Of a stretch of DNA of 64,000 bases, positions 26,392 through 35,259 are shown one piece after another (the first letter of the stretch is position 1; each line of letters begins with the position of its first letter). Source of the stretch: Moritella viscosa (lineage in GTDB: Bacteria; Pseudomonadota; Gammaproteobacteria; Enterobacterales; Moritellaceae); the NCBI GenBank assembly GCA_000953735.1, contig LN554852.1:3545846-3609845 (forward strand), read 5' to 3'. The position numbers were made by a program, and so were the translations under genes. The notes below the pieces were generated by a model that did not search any database, was not told the origin of the DNA, and saw only the letters and a list, made by a program, of their open reading frames with translations.

Positions 26392-27546
26392 ATGTTTAAA
26401 TCAACCCTAACATCCTCCATGATACTTCTTGGTTTAAGTACCAGTACTACTGTAATGGCTGAGCAAAAAATTGCTGTTATCAGTAGTTTTTCGATTCTCG
26501 GTGATCTCGTCTCAGAGGTAGGTCAAGAGCATGTAACCGTTGCAAATTTAGTTAAAATTGACGGTGATGCGCACGTATTTAATCCGACACCTCAAGATGC
26601 TAAAGCAATATCAAAAGCACAACTAGTTGTCACTAATGGATTACAGTTTGAAGGTTGGATGCCGCGTTTAATTGAAGCAGCTAACTACCAAGGCGTGCAA
26701 GTTGTTGCAGCTAACGGTATCGATGAACTAAGTACAAAAGAAGAACATGATCATCATGACGACGAACATGAACATCATGACGACGAACATGAACATCATG
26801 ACGACGAACATGAACATCATGACGACGAGCATGAACATCATGACGACGAACATGAACATCATGACGACGAACATGAACATCATGACGACGAGCATGAACA
26901 TCATGACGACGAACATGAACATCATGACGACGAACATGAACATCATGACGACGAGCATGAACATCATGACGACGAACATGAACATCATGACGACGAACAT
27001 GCGCATAATGACCATGGGGATATTGACCCTCATGCGTGGCACAGCATAAAAAATGTGAAAGTTTATGTTCACAATATCGCAAAAGGCTTGATTCAAGTAG
27101 ACCCTAAAAATACAGATGACTATCAACAAAATGCGAAAGATTACATTCAAAAGTTAGATAAGTTAGAGTTAAAACTAAACGCCCAGCTTGCGCAGATACC
27201 AGCATCACAACGTAAAGTTATCACTCCACACGATGCGTTTGGTTATTTCGCTCGTGATTTCAATGTCACCTTCTTGGCACCACAAGGTACCAGCACAGGT
27301 TCAGAAGCGAGCGCTGCAGATGTAGCCACGCTAATTAAACAAATTCGTCACGACAACGTAAATGCTGTATTTATGGAAAACATCGCCGATAATCGTCTAA
27401 TTGAACAGATAAGTCGTGAAACAGGAGTGAAAGTTGGCGGTAAATTGTATTCAGATGCATTATCTAGCGCGGATGATCCCGCAGCAACATACTTACAAAT
27501 GATGCAATATAATGTTGATACGATCGTGAATGCGTTACACAAGTAA
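26392..27546 (+). CDS. znuA: Zinc-binding periplasmic protein with expanded His/Asp/Glu repeat
   Basis: 384 aa; E. coli ZnuA is 310. A signal peptide ends near residue 23 (STTVMA). The metal ligands expected for cluster A-I proteins are visible: His in GDAHVFNPTP, His in DPHAWHS, His in ITPHDAFGYF and Asp in LYSDALSS. The acidic His loop between the first two ligands is enlarged to 12 copies of HHDDEHE. Such loops are thought to catch zinc and hand it to the site. The gene follows znuB after 44 nt with AAGGAC before the start. Confidence 0.95.
   Translation: MFKSTLTSSMILLGLSTSTTVMAEQKIAVISSFSILGDLVSEVGQEHVTVANLVKIDGDAHVFNPTPQDAKAISKAQLVVTNGLQFEGWMPRLIEAANYQGVQVVAANGIDELSTKEEHDHHDDEHEHHDDEHEHHDDEHEHHDDEHEHHDDEHEHHDDEHEHHDDEHEHHDDEHEHHDDEHEHHDDEHEHHDDEHEHHDDEHAHNDHGDIDPHAWHSIKNVKVYVHNIAKGLIQVDPKNTDDYQQNAKDYIQKLDKLELKLNAQLAQIPASQRKVITPHDAFGYFARDFNVTFLAPQGTSTGSEASAADVATLIKQIRHDNVNAVFMENIADNRLIEQISRETGVKVGGKLYSDALSSADDPAATYLQMMQYNVDTIVNALHK
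26752..27003 (+). repeat. 12 x 21-bp in-frame tandem repeat in znuA
   Basis: Twelve units code for HHDDEHE, the last ending HHDDEHA. At DNA level one codon varies: the Glu codon follows a gag-gaa-gaa rhythm in three successive triplets of units, and gaa-gaa-gaa in the first. So the array is four 63-bp blocks, implying recent growth by whole-block duplication. Long reverse-strand frames here are only shadows. Confidence 0.95.
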
Positions 27547-27613
27547 AATATATATCTATACCCACACTCTATTTCAAGATGCTAGCTAAAGACTAGCGTG
27601 GATATAAAAAGCC

Positions 27614-27643
27614 CCCCAATAATTGGTTATCCAACTATTGGGG
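27614..27643 (-). terminator. Terminator between znuA and the NicO gene
   Basis: The 13-bp stem CCCCAATAATTGG / CCAACTATTGGGG has one mismatch and a 4-nt loop. On the minus strand it continues GGCTTTTTATA, so it best terminates the NicO operon. On the plus strand the T run is poor. Confidence 0.75.
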
Positions 27644-27675
27644 TCAATTAGGGATTTTATCATCAGGTTAAACAA

Positions 27676-28779
27676 TTAAAACATCGGAGACATACCTACA
27701 GGTCTCGATTCAAGTAATAACATTCCCAATAATATTAATAACAAACCTCCAATAATCGGCACGATAAACTGAGTTATATTGAGTCCATTTTTTGGCCCAT
27801 CATTACGCTTTCCAGTCGCTAAATAACGTCTTACAGCTTGCTTACCGGTAATGGTCATAATCGCAATCGTCGATGTGGTAAGCGCAGTACCTAACGCCAT
27901 TACCACAGCACTGACAATACCAAGCCAATAAATATCAAGCATATTAGCAAATAACAGTACCATAACAGCACCCGTACAAGGACGAATACCAATGCTCAAA
28001 ATAATAGCCAAATACTCTTTGAATGAAGAGGCATCGTTAATTAGCTCAGGCGCCACAACATGTTGATGCCCACAGCCACAATTATCATGATGTTCGTGAT
28101 CAACAAGCAATGAACTTGCTGGTGCAGCATACTTAGTAGCTAATACCGACGGTGCAACTGGTGTTAATCGTTTAATCACCCTATCAGAGCCATTCGATAT
28201 GCCTTGATTTTCTGAATTCTTGTGCTTTTTAATTACACGATACATCAAGACTAAATTACGAAAAATAATAACAATACCTAATAAAACAACAGTACAAAAA
28301 CTTAATGGTATGAGTAGGTCTGCTTTCTGATTAACTTCACGCATCGATGCATCAAATAGCATTAATAATACAGATACTAGCCCCACAGCAACGAAGGCCT
28401 GCACAAGCGAAGACAGAAGCGTGATAATAAGGCTTAACTTCACTTTAGCTTCTTGTGTCGCAATATAAGTTGTCACGATCAATTTGCCATGACCAGGACC
28501 AACTGAGTGCAAAACACCATACATAAAACTAAGTCCGATCAGTGATAACCCAGCCATTAAACTTTCATTTTTAGCAGCGTGTAATAATTCACTCAACTCA
28601 TTATTTATCTGTTTTTGCCACTGCATACCAGCGGTAATAAGTGTTGGCCAAACCTGCCAAAGCACATAACCTAAAGCAAAAAATAAAGAGATCATGCTAA
28701 CGAAACGAAGCATCTGTAACAAAGGCGACTTATGTATATTTTCTTTAGCCATACGGCGATTCGAAACTAACGGTATCAT
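27676..28779 (-). CDS. NicO/RcnA-like metal transporter
   Basis: 367 aa with about 6-7 membrane helices. The family block HSVGPGHGKLIVTTYIATQ lies near residues 91-109, and SIGIRPCTGAVMVLLFANM near residue 255. Between them a loop is rich in metal ligands (VDHEHHDNCGCGHQH). NicO proteins move Ni2+ or Co2+, but copies paired with DUF1007 and a Zur box are thought to act on zinc. AGGA lies 7 nt before the start. It is 25 nt after the DUF1007 gene, one operon. Confidence 0.82.
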   Translation of the reverse strand: MIPLVSNRRMAKENIHKSPLLQMLRFVSMISLFFALGYVLWQVWPTLITAGMQWQKQINNELSELLHAAKNESLMAGLSLIGLSFMYGVLHSVGPGHGKLIVTTYIATQEAKVKLSLIITLLSSLVQAFVAVGLVSVLLMLFDASMREVNQKADLLIPLSFCTVVLLGIVIIFRNLVLMYRVIKKHKNSENQGISNGSDRVIKRLTPVAPSVLATKYAAPASSLLVDHEHHDNCGCGHQHVVAPELINDASSFKEYLAIILSIGIRPCTGAVMVLLFANMLDIYWLGIVSAVVMALGTALTTSTIAIMTITGKQAVRRYLATGKRNDGPKNGLNITQFIVPIIGGLLLILLGMLLLESRPVGMSPMF

Positions 28780-28804
28780 TATTTATCCTTGTATAAAAGT
28801 AACG

Positions 28805-29473
28805 TTAAGGTTGGCAGTTGATAATGGCAGATTGAGTAAATAACTCGCCAATCGCATTATCTCTCTCAGCATCAACAGGTAATGACATAACATACGCAAG
28901 TTGTTCAGACGTAGGTGTCGCTTCAATAAGAGATAATTTGCAATATTGATTCAGTTCCGGTGAGAGCTGAACTGAATTTTTTGCAGGCCAACTCATATCA
29001 ACATAATAACTTGGATCATAAATAAGTAACTTGAGTGATTTATCAGATAACACAAGGGGCTCTGCTAACGGTAGGTAAAACTGTAACGTCGCCTTTATTT
29101 TGTCTTGCACTAAAGTACCCTGTTTTGCTAGTGCATACTTAACTGGCTTCCCCCCTTCATAAAAATAAGTAAGGTAATGATTAGTTGTCATATTTGTCAT
29201 AATCGAATCAGCGAGGTCCTGTAACGTCTGCGCTTTATTTTTAGCGGAGAGGTCCTCGCCATCTAACATGTAAGCAGAAGTCATTGCATCAAACTCCCAT
29301 GTCATTAAAAATCCAGTGATCTGCTTTCCATCTCCTTGGATCTCTGTTTTCATATCAATCCACGAGTGTGGATGAGCAGTACTATTCATACTCATTAATG
29401 CACCAATGAGCATAGCTGTCACTTGCAATAAGCGCCCTATGTACTTTGGTTTTAATACATATAAAAACATCAT
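28805..29473 (-). CDS. DUF1007 periplasmic protein, partner of the NicO transporter
   Basis: 222 aa from the ATG at 29473. An ATG at 29545 lies only 9 bp from a Zur-like box that should overlap the promoter, so the inner start is preferred; it also gives a clean signal peptide ending NSTAHPHSWID. The HPHSWID motif at the mature N-terminus is the DUF1007 hallmark and a likely metal-binding amino terminus. The family is known to accompany NicO-type permeases. It likely carries metal to the downstream transporter. Confidence 0.8.
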   Translation of the reverse strand: MMFLYVLKPKYIGRLLQVTAMLIGALMSMNSTAHPHSWIDMKTEIQGDGKQITGFLMTWEFDAMTSAYMLDGEDLSAKNKAQTLQDLADSIMTNMTTNHYLTYFYEGGKPVKYALAKQGTLVQDKIKATLQFYLPLAEPLVLSDKSLKLLIYDPSYYVDMSWPAKNSVQLSPELNQYCKLSLIEATPTSEQLAYVMSLPVDAERDNAIGELFTQSAIINCQP

Positions 29474-29554
29474 TTCAACTCTCAAACAGTAAACGCCAAA
29501 TAGTCGAAAACCATATTTCCATGCAAAAATAATGATTTTCAACATCCTGTCGTA

Positions 29555-29569
29555 TGTTATAACATAACA
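29555..29569. promoter_or_regulatory. Zur-like box, DUF1007-NicO operon
   Basis: TGTTATAACATAACA is identical to box 1 of the znu operon, 5 kb away. Two unrelated operons sharing an exact 15-bp palindrome supports one zinc regulator for both. Confidence 0.7.
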
Positions 29570-29660
29570 ATGTTGTTATAAAGAATGATTAGGCTTGATA
29601 TCGTAAATTAGGGTAAAGAAAGAGACGTACTGTTATTCCAGCTAGCTTCTGTAGGGGAAA

Positions 29661-30077
29661 CTAAATTAACGTATCTAACACGCTAAATGTTTGGAGCTTA
29701 TCCAGATCAGGTAATGCGGCAAATAACTCTCTAATCTGCGAAACGCGTGTCATTGATTCAGCTTCTACATATACAATTAAATCGGTATCACCACACAAAG
29801 TATGCGCGCGAGTTATTTCACTAATCCCCTGTAAATACGGCGCAATTGACTTGGCATCGAAAGGTCTAAATGTCAGTTGAAAATAGACAACAACTTTTGT
29901 CCTATCATCACTGCTCACATCGATGGTATAACGTAGGATAACGCCCGAGTCTTTCAAGCGCTGGATCCGATCATTCACAGCTGTACGCGATAATCCTATA
30001 TCCTCACCAATGCTGGCAATTGAACGTCGTGAATTAGCAACGAGTGCATCGATAATAGCTTGATCAAACTTATCCAT
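29661..30077 (-). CDS. Lrp/AsnC-family transcriptional regulator
   Basis: 138 aa. The N-terminal HTH is clear (DALVANSRRSIASIGEDIG, then LSRTAVNDRIQRLKDSGVI). The C-terminal RAM/AsnC ligand-binding domain follows with FQLTFRPFDAKS, and CGDTDLIVYVEA. It is divergent from lysA, 187 bp away, with an inverted repeat in between, so it probably controls lysA and itself in response to an amino acid, perhaps lysine. Confidence 0.88.
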   Translation of the reverse strand: MDKFDQAIIDALVANSRRSIASIGEDIGLSRTAVNDRIQRLKDSGVILRYTIDVSSDDRTKVVVYFQLTFRPFDAKSIAPYLQGISEITRAHTLCGDTDLIVYVEAESMTRVSQIRELFAALPDLDKLQTFSVLDTLI

Positions 30078-30151
30078 AAGTAGCTCGTTTATATTTATAA
30101 AACAGCTACTTTACACTGCTTAATCGCTTTAACCAAGTTAAACCCGCGGTA

Positions 30152-30182
30152 GACAAAATCACCGTAATAGCGATATTTTGTC
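30152..30182. promoter_or_regulatory. Inverted repeat in the asnC-type/lysA divergent promoter
   Basis: GACAAAAT and ATTTTGTC form a perfect 8-bp inverted repeat around 15 nt. The position between the two start codons suggests an operator for the adjacent Lrp/AsnC regulator. Confidence 0.5.
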
Positions 30183-30264
30183 ATATAAAAACGTTATTTT
30201 TCACATTGTGCATAAATACCTCTCTTAATTATCCTATTGGTTCATCAGCAAAAGGATTTAAGCC

Positions 30265-31590
30265 ATGACACAATTAACCCCTCAACTGCGTTATTTACCG
30301 AATGCACAGCAACAAGCATTATGGCTAGAAAATGTATCCATTCAGCAGTTAGCGTCTCAAGTCACCACACCTTTCTACTGCTATTCGAAAGCTGCTCTAC
30401 TTAATAATATCCATGCTTGTAAAGCCGCATTTGAACCAGAAAAAATCCATATTCACTACGCCATGAAAGCGAATAGCAATCTGTCATTATTACGCATTGT
30501 CGCAGAGCAGGGATTAGGTGTTGATATTGTCTCCATCGGCGAAATGCGACGGGCACTCAGTGCCGGATTCAAAGCTCAAGATATTGTCTTTTCAGGCGTA
30601 GGTAAAACAACCGCAGAGCTCACCGAAGCCGTTCTTGCAGGTGTCGGACAATTTAACCTTGAATCTAAAGAGGAGTTAGCGGTTTTAATCACAATTGCAG
30701 ATAAATACCAACAGCAGGTTTCTACACTCATTCGCGTCAACCCTGAAGTCACTGTTGATACGCATAGGAACATCACCACCGGTGCTAAAGGCAATAAATT
30801 TGGTGTTAATTTTAGCGATGTATTACCTATGTTAGCAATAGCTGAACATTCGCCTTTCTTAAAAATAAATGGGCTGGCAATGCATATAGGTTCACAAATA
30901 CACACCACACAGCCCTACTTAGACGCGATAGCCAAAATACAGATATTGATAAACGAGCTTAAAAGACAAGGTTATCGCCTAACCCAACTCGACCTCGGTG
31001 GTGGCTTTGGTATTCAATATAAAGACTACCAACGACTTACTCGCAATACAGAACAACAAGGACAAGATTATTTAGCATTTAGTGATTTTGCTAACGCGAT
31101 AAAATCCGCCCTCGCTCGTTGGCAAGGAAGTATTAGCATTGAACCCGGGCGCTCATTAATGGCCGATATCGGTATTATGGTATGCGAAATAACGTATGTA
31201 AAAGAAAGCCGACCAACATCATTTGTCGTATTAGATGCGGCAATGAATGATTTAATGCGTCCAGCACTGTATCAAGTAACCCATGCATTAATACCCGTAC
31301 AGTCACCTTATAGCTCATTGCTAACCAAATACGACGTAGTCGGCCCAATTTGTGAAAGTACAGATACATTTTCCAAATCGGCGTCGCTACCAACTGACTT
31401 AGCTGCTGGCGACTTAATGTGTTTCTTATACACAGGTGCATATTGCGCGGTAATGAGTAACAGTTATAACAGCCGCCCTATCGCCGCCGAAGTTTTAGTC
31501 GATGATGCTCAAGCGCATGTGATCAGACAAGCAATAACCCAAGATGACTTAATAGCATTTGAACAACCTTCAGCATTAAAACTGTTTTAA
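30265..31590 (+). CDS. lysA: Diaminopimelate decarboxylase
   Basis: 441 aa, slightly longer than usual (about 415-420). The PLP lysine is in HYAMKANSN (about residues 66-74), LDLGGGFGI marks the phosphate site, EPGRSLMA is the barrel motif, and CESTDTFSK with GAYCAVMSNSYNSRP closes the active site. It makes L-lysine from meso-diaminopimelate. It is monocistronic, divergent from an AsnC-type regulator, and its stop overlaps that of the convergent HxlR gene by 4 nt. A related decarboxylase with other substrate is less likely. Confidence 0.9.
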   Translation: MTQLTPQLRYLPNAQQQALWLENVSIQQLASQVTTPFYCYSKAALLNNIHACKAAFEPEKIHIHYAMKANSNLSLLRIVAEQGLGVDIVSIGEMRRALSAGFKAQDIVFSGVGKTTAELTEAVLAGVGQFNLESKEELAVLITIADKYQQQVSTLIRVNPEVTVDTHRNITTGAKGNKFGVNFSDVLPMLAIAEHSPFLKINGLAMHIGSQIHTTQPYLDAIAKIQILINELKRQGYRLTQLDLGGGFGIQYKDYQRLTRNTEQQGQDYLAFSDFANAIKSALARWQGSISIEPGRSLMADIGIMVCEITYVKESRPTSFVVLDAAMNDLMRPALYQVTHALIPVQSPYSSLLTKYDVVGPICESTDTFSKSASLPTDLAAGDLMCFLYTGAYCAVMSNSYNSRPIAAEVLVDDAQAHVIRQAITQDDLIAFEQPSALKLF

Positions 31591-31943
31591 ATCCCATGCT
31601 CTTCCGACCAATCTTTTAAGCGTTTTAAAATATCCAAGGCGGTACGACCGAATTCGGTGATCTCATAAGTTACCGCAATCGGTCTGTCACTAATCACTTT
31701 ACGTATAACCAAACCTTGGCTCTCTAATTCCTTTAGACGTTGATCGACCATCTTCTTGCTCGCACCTCCTAACATACGAGATAAATCATTAAAACGTACA
31801 GGCTCATCTTGTAGATGCCAAAGTATCGACGCTTTCCATTTTCCACCTAGCATGCGCATACCACGTTCAACAGAACAAGGTTCCTCAAAAGAGTTTATAA
31901 CTTTTTTTTGGCCATTAGCCATTGTTTCTATTGTTGTTTTCAT
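31587..31943 (-). CDS. HxlR-family transcriptional regulator
   Basis: 118 aa from the ATG at 31943; the longer frame would start with TTG at 31955. The winged helix is seen as GGKWKASILWHLQDEPVRF and LKELESQGLVIRKV, with a single conserved Cys in EEPCSVERG as in redox-type HxlR regulators. It is divergent from the aldehyde dehydrogenase 109 bp away, and probably controls it. Reactive aldehyde sensing through that Cys is inference. Confidence 0.88.
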   Translation of the reverse strand: MKTTIETMANGQKKVINSFEEPCSVERGMRMLGGKWKASILWHLQDEPVRFNDLSRMLGGASKKMVDQRLKELESQGLVIRKVISDRPIAVTYEITEFGRTALDILKRLKDWSEEHGI

Positions 31944-32051
31944 CACCAACCACAAGGTTACTAAAAGTATACTAGTTGCTTTTGTATCTCAGAGTATCAA
32001 AATATAGACTAAACGTACCAATTAAATTTTACTTATTCAGGAAATCCCCCT

Positions 32052-33386
32052 ATGCCGACATTAATTTCTTACGATGCCCACACCCGTAATGCCTTAGGGT
32101 CAGTAGAGATAACCACTGCAGAACAAATTCCCGCATTAATTAGTGAATCGCAAAAAACTCAAAAAAAATGGGCAACGTTATCATTATCAGAACGACAAAA
32201 ACTTGTGGTAAAAGCCTACCAGCGACTGGAACCTATGCAAAATAAACTGGCTACGCTTATCAGTAAAGAGATGGGAAAAGACTACCGTCGTGCCAGCTAT
32301 GAAGCAGGTGGTACAATCCAAAGTGCCGCTTATTTTGCCAATGAAATTGCACAAGCGCTCACATCAGAGCGACTTGACCGTGGTACCGAGCTACAATATC
32401 GACCACTGGGTATTGTTGCGCTGATCTCTCCTTGGAACTATCCACTGGCGATGGCAAATAATTTGTTAATGCCAGCCTTAATTGCGGGCAACACTGTTAT
32501 TTTGAAACCATCAGAAGAAACGCCATTAGTCGCAGAATTATTCGTTAATACACTCAATCAAGTATTACCAAAGGGCGTATTACAACTGGCTCACGGTGAT
32601 AAAAAAACTGGCCAAGCACTTGTCGCCAGTAATATCAATATGGTTGCGTTTACTGGTTCAATGTCTGCGGGTAAACATATCATGGCTAATGCTGCTCCAG
32701 GGCTAAAACGCCTTGTGATGGAGCTCGGCGGTAATGATCCAATGATCGTTATGGCCAACACTAACATTGATGCAGCAGTGCAGTTTGCGGTTGCCAGTTC
32801 ATTCGAGAACGCAGGACAAATGTGTACATCTACCGAACGCGTTTATGTTGATGCCCGTATTGCAGATGAATTTGAACATAAAGTAGTAGCGCTTGCTCGC
32901 CAATATCAGGTCGGCGCTTGGGATAACCCCCGCGTAAACATCGGTCCTCTCGTTAATCCAAAACAACATGAAAATGTCTTAGTTCAATTACAGGATGCAA
33001 CAGCAAAGGGGGCTAAAATATTATTAGGTAGTGATGATCAACCACTGCCCTTCATCCAACCAACCGTCGTCACAGGCATTACGCCTGATATGCATTTAGA
33101 ACAAGATGAAACATTTGGCCCTGTGGTCGCTATTAGCCACTTTGAACATATTGATGAAGCCATTATCCGTGCAAATGACAGCCGTTATGGCCTTGGTGCG
33201 GTTGTTTTTGGAGGCCAAGGGGCGAGTGCAGTAGCAGAACAACTTGAAGCAGGCATGATTGGTGTTAACCAAGGAGTCGGCGGTGGTAATGCGCCTTGGG
33301 TTGGTGCAAAACAAAGCGGTTTTGGCTTCCACGGTTCAGCCGCTGGTCATCGTCAATTTTCACAAGTACGAGTTATCAGCAAATAA
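32052..33386 (+). CDS. NAD(P)-dependent aldehyde dehydrogenase (succinate-semialdehyde type)
   Basis: 444 aa. Catalytic Cys in SFENAGQMCTSTERV near residue 258, general base Glu in LVMELGGND near residue 224, and NAD site VAFTGSMSAGK. The lower GPVVAISHFEHIDEAI block is normal. Length and pattern fit the succinate-semialdehyde or short aldehyde dehydrogenases; the natural aldehyde is not readable. It is divergent from the HxlR regulator and 33 nt before a 2OG-Fe(II) oxygenase, so these two may act in one pathway. Confidence 0.88.
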   Translation: MPTLISYDAHTRNALGSVEITTAEQIPALISESQKTQKKWATLSLSERQKLVVKAYQRLEPMQNKLATLISKEMGKDYRRASYEAGGTIQSAAYFANEIAQALTSERLDRGTELQYRPLGIVALISPWNYPLAMANNLLMPALIAGNTVILKPSEETPLVAELFVNTLNQVLPKGVLQLAHGDKKTGQALVASNINMVAFTGSMSAGKHIMANAAPGLKRLVMELGGNDPMIVMANTNIDAAVQFAVASSFENAGQMCTSTERVYVDARIADEFEHKVVALARQYQVGAWDNPRVNIGPLVNPKQHENVLVQLQDATAKGAKILLGSDDQPLPFIQPTVVTGITPDMHLEQDETFGPVVAISHFEHIDEAIIRANDSRYGLGAVVFGGQGASAVAEQLEAGMIGVNQGVGGGNAPWVGAKQSGFGFHGSAAGHRQFSQVRVISK

Positions 33387-33419
33387 CACGCCCCCTATTT
33401 TTAAGAAAGGACTGATTTA

Positions 33420-34229
33420 ATGATGACTGAATTTCCGAATACTGAAACCAAGCGCGCTAAAACCAAAAGCACTGACTTTTTTGTTACAGCCTACGAACCA
33501 GGGGCTGAACATCCCGCGCTAGCAACATGGGCGAGCAACAAAACAAATTTAGCGAGCCTATCGTCTGTTGAAGATAATAAAATCACACGACAAGAAGTGT
33601 CACAAGTACCTGGTGCTTTTCAGCTTCTTAACGTATTTTCGAAGGAAGAATGCCAACGCTTTATTCAAGTCAGTGAGTCCATGGGCTACTTACCCGATGC
33701 AGCTGTTTCATTACCACGTGATGTTCGCCATAACGACAGCCTAACCTGGGTAGTTGATGAACAAACTGACCGTATTATTTGGGAGAGAATTAAACACTTA
33801 ATGTCTGATGAACAAGGTATATTCGGTAACAAATCGGCCGTTGGCATTAACGCTCGTTTTCGATTTTACCGTTATAGTAAAGGCGATTACTTTAAACCCC
33901 ATTCGGATGGTTCTTGGCCAGGTAGCCGAGTTATTAATAATAAATTAATTGCTGATGCCTATGGTGACCGTTTTAGCCAGATGACATTTTTAATCTTGCT
34001 CACTGAGGATTTTGACGGCGGTGCAACACGATTTTTAGTCAATGCGAATAATTCAAGTCAACCAGCACGCCGTGGAGATCAGGTAACAGAAGTCGATATT
34101 CGCACACCCGCTGGCAGTGTCCTTTGTTTCCCTCATGGTATGCATCCTTTGCACTGTATTCACAGTTCAGAACCTATTTATAAAGGGGTCAAATACATAA
34201 TCCGCACGGATGTATTATTTGAATTGTAA
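33420..34229 (+). CDS. 2-oxoglutarate/Fe(II)-dependent oxygenase (prolyl-4-hydroxylase fold)
   Basis: 269 aa, soluble. The iron ligands are the HSD in KPHSDGSWPG, and a distal His in HPLHCIHSSEPIYKG. The 2OG-binding basic residue is likely the Arg of KYIIRTDVLF or a nearby Lys. DFDGGATRF is the usual strand between them. The substrate is unknown. Placement right after an aldehyde dehydrogenase under an HxlR regulator suggests small-molecule rather than protein hydroxylation. AAAGGA lies upstream of the start. Confidence 0.83.
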   Translation: MMTEFPNTETKRAKTKSTDFFVTAYEPGAEHPALATWASNKTNLASLSSVEDNKITRQEVSQVPGAFQLLNVFSKEECQRFIQVSESMGYLPDAAVSLPRDVRHNDSLTWVVDEQTDRIIWERIKHLMSDEQGIFGNKSAVGINARFRFYRYSKGDYFKPHSDGSWPGSRVINNKLIADAYGDRFSQMTFLILLTEDFDGGATRFLVNANNSSQPARRGDQVTEVDIRTPAGSVLCFPHGMHPLHCIHSSEPIYKGVKYIIRTDVLFEL

Positions 34230-34367
34230 TTGTATGTAATCAAGCTACAGATTTAAATTTGAAAACTAATCTCATTCCTGTATGGTGAAACACAATAAAC
34301 TACCTGTTTACATTACGTTAAACAAACAATGTAAACAACACAATTTGTACGACATCAGGGAATAGTT

Positions 34368-34997
34368 ATGAAAATGGTCAGCCAAAAAATGCGTAAATTA
34401 TTATTAGTTATCGCGTTACCAGTATTAGCCTCGGGCTGTGCAGGTAATATCGAAAAACTTAATCCTGATACTGAGTTTGGCCCTGCGCCACAAGCGTATC
34501 AACAAACTATTAAAGATTACTTTGCACAAGAGTTGAATAATCCTGAAGTTGCTGAGTACGTGATTAGCGAACCGATGAAATTTTATCGTTCAAAACCATC
34601 ACTTGCTGGTCTTGGTGGTGGTATCAAGTGGCATGCTTGGGTAGCTGAAGTTGGTATTCCAGGCAAAGCAATATACAAATTCCTATCGGGAAGCGATAAC
34701 GATCTTATCCATTATTATGTTCGTTTTGACGGTAACGATATTGAAACTGTATATGAAGGCAATGGTTATGCATCATTGAAAAATGAAACAGGCTTTACTG
34801 TTGGTGAATACGCTACAATTGACAACATTACAATTACGGCAGAAACAGCGCAAGTAATTGCCGAAGACAAAGCAGCAGAAGATGCAGAACTGATCCACAG
34901 CTTTGAATCAATCCGTGAATTAAATAAATTATATAAAGAAGGTATTATTACCGAAGAAGAATATAGCCTAAAGAAGAAAGCTATATTAAAAATCTAA
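34368..34997 (+). CDS. SHOCT-domain lipoprotein
   Basis: 209 aa. The lipobox LASGC (residues 21-25) marks a lipoprotein. The last 30 residues (IRELNKLYKEGIITEEEYSL) form a SHOCT domain, a short oligomerisation helix pair. The middle part is a beta-rich domain that I do not recognise. It stands alone with a terminator behind it. Role unknown; probably outer-membrane inner leaflet. Confidence 0.8.
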   Translation: MKMVSQKMRKLLLVIALPVLASGCAGNIEKLNPDTEFGPAPQAYQQTIKDYFAQELNNPEVAEYVISEPMKFYRSKPSLAGLGGGIKWHAWVAEVGIPGKAIYKFLSGSDNDLIHYYVRFDGNDIETVYEGNGYASLKNETGFTVGEYATIDNITITAETAQVIAEDKAAEDAELIHSFESIRELNKLYKEGIITEEEYSLKKKAILKI

Positions 34998-35025
34998 TCT
35001 ATTCTTTAGCTGATTAATGGTAAAG

Positions 35026-35059
35026 CATTGAAGAACAATTAAACTATTGTTTTTCAATG
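35026..35059 (+). terminator. Terminator-like hairpin after the SHOCT gene
   Basis: The stem CATTGAAGAACAAT / ATTGTTTTTCAATG pairs throughout with one wobble around a 6-nt loop, 28 nt beyond the stop. Confidence 0.6.
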
Positions 35060-35179
35060 TTTAATAATATCCTCTCGATATTAACCCTAGCTGACATGGC
35101 GACAGCTGAATAACTGACAGTTGTATTTAGATAGAATAGAAAAGCCATGAGATAAGAAATTTGAACATCAATAAATTTA

Positions 35180-35215
35180 TGGTCTGAGTTCACTTAACCT
35201 TATGAACTCAGACCA
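35180..35215 (-). terminator. Perfect 13-bp inverted repeat after the 595-aa gene
   Basis: TGGTCTGAGTTCA and TGAACTCAGACCA pair perfectly around 10 nt, 45 nt beyond the stop on the minus strand. The downstream T run is weak, so it is a probable terminator or an RNA-stabilising stem. Confidence 0.55.
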
Positions 35216-35259
35216 TTAGCCTAAAGCCAATTGTCATTATTTTAAATAGTATAAAAAAA

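Noticed and set aside
26747-27049. Plus-strand frame with Met-Asn-Ile-Met-Thr-Thr repeat
   Set aside because: Shadow of the in-frame znuA repeat.
26711-27150. Long reverse-strand frames rich in His/Arg or Met/Val across the znuA repeat
   Set aside because: They arise because a 21-bp repeat has no stops in several frames; no ribosome site and no family.
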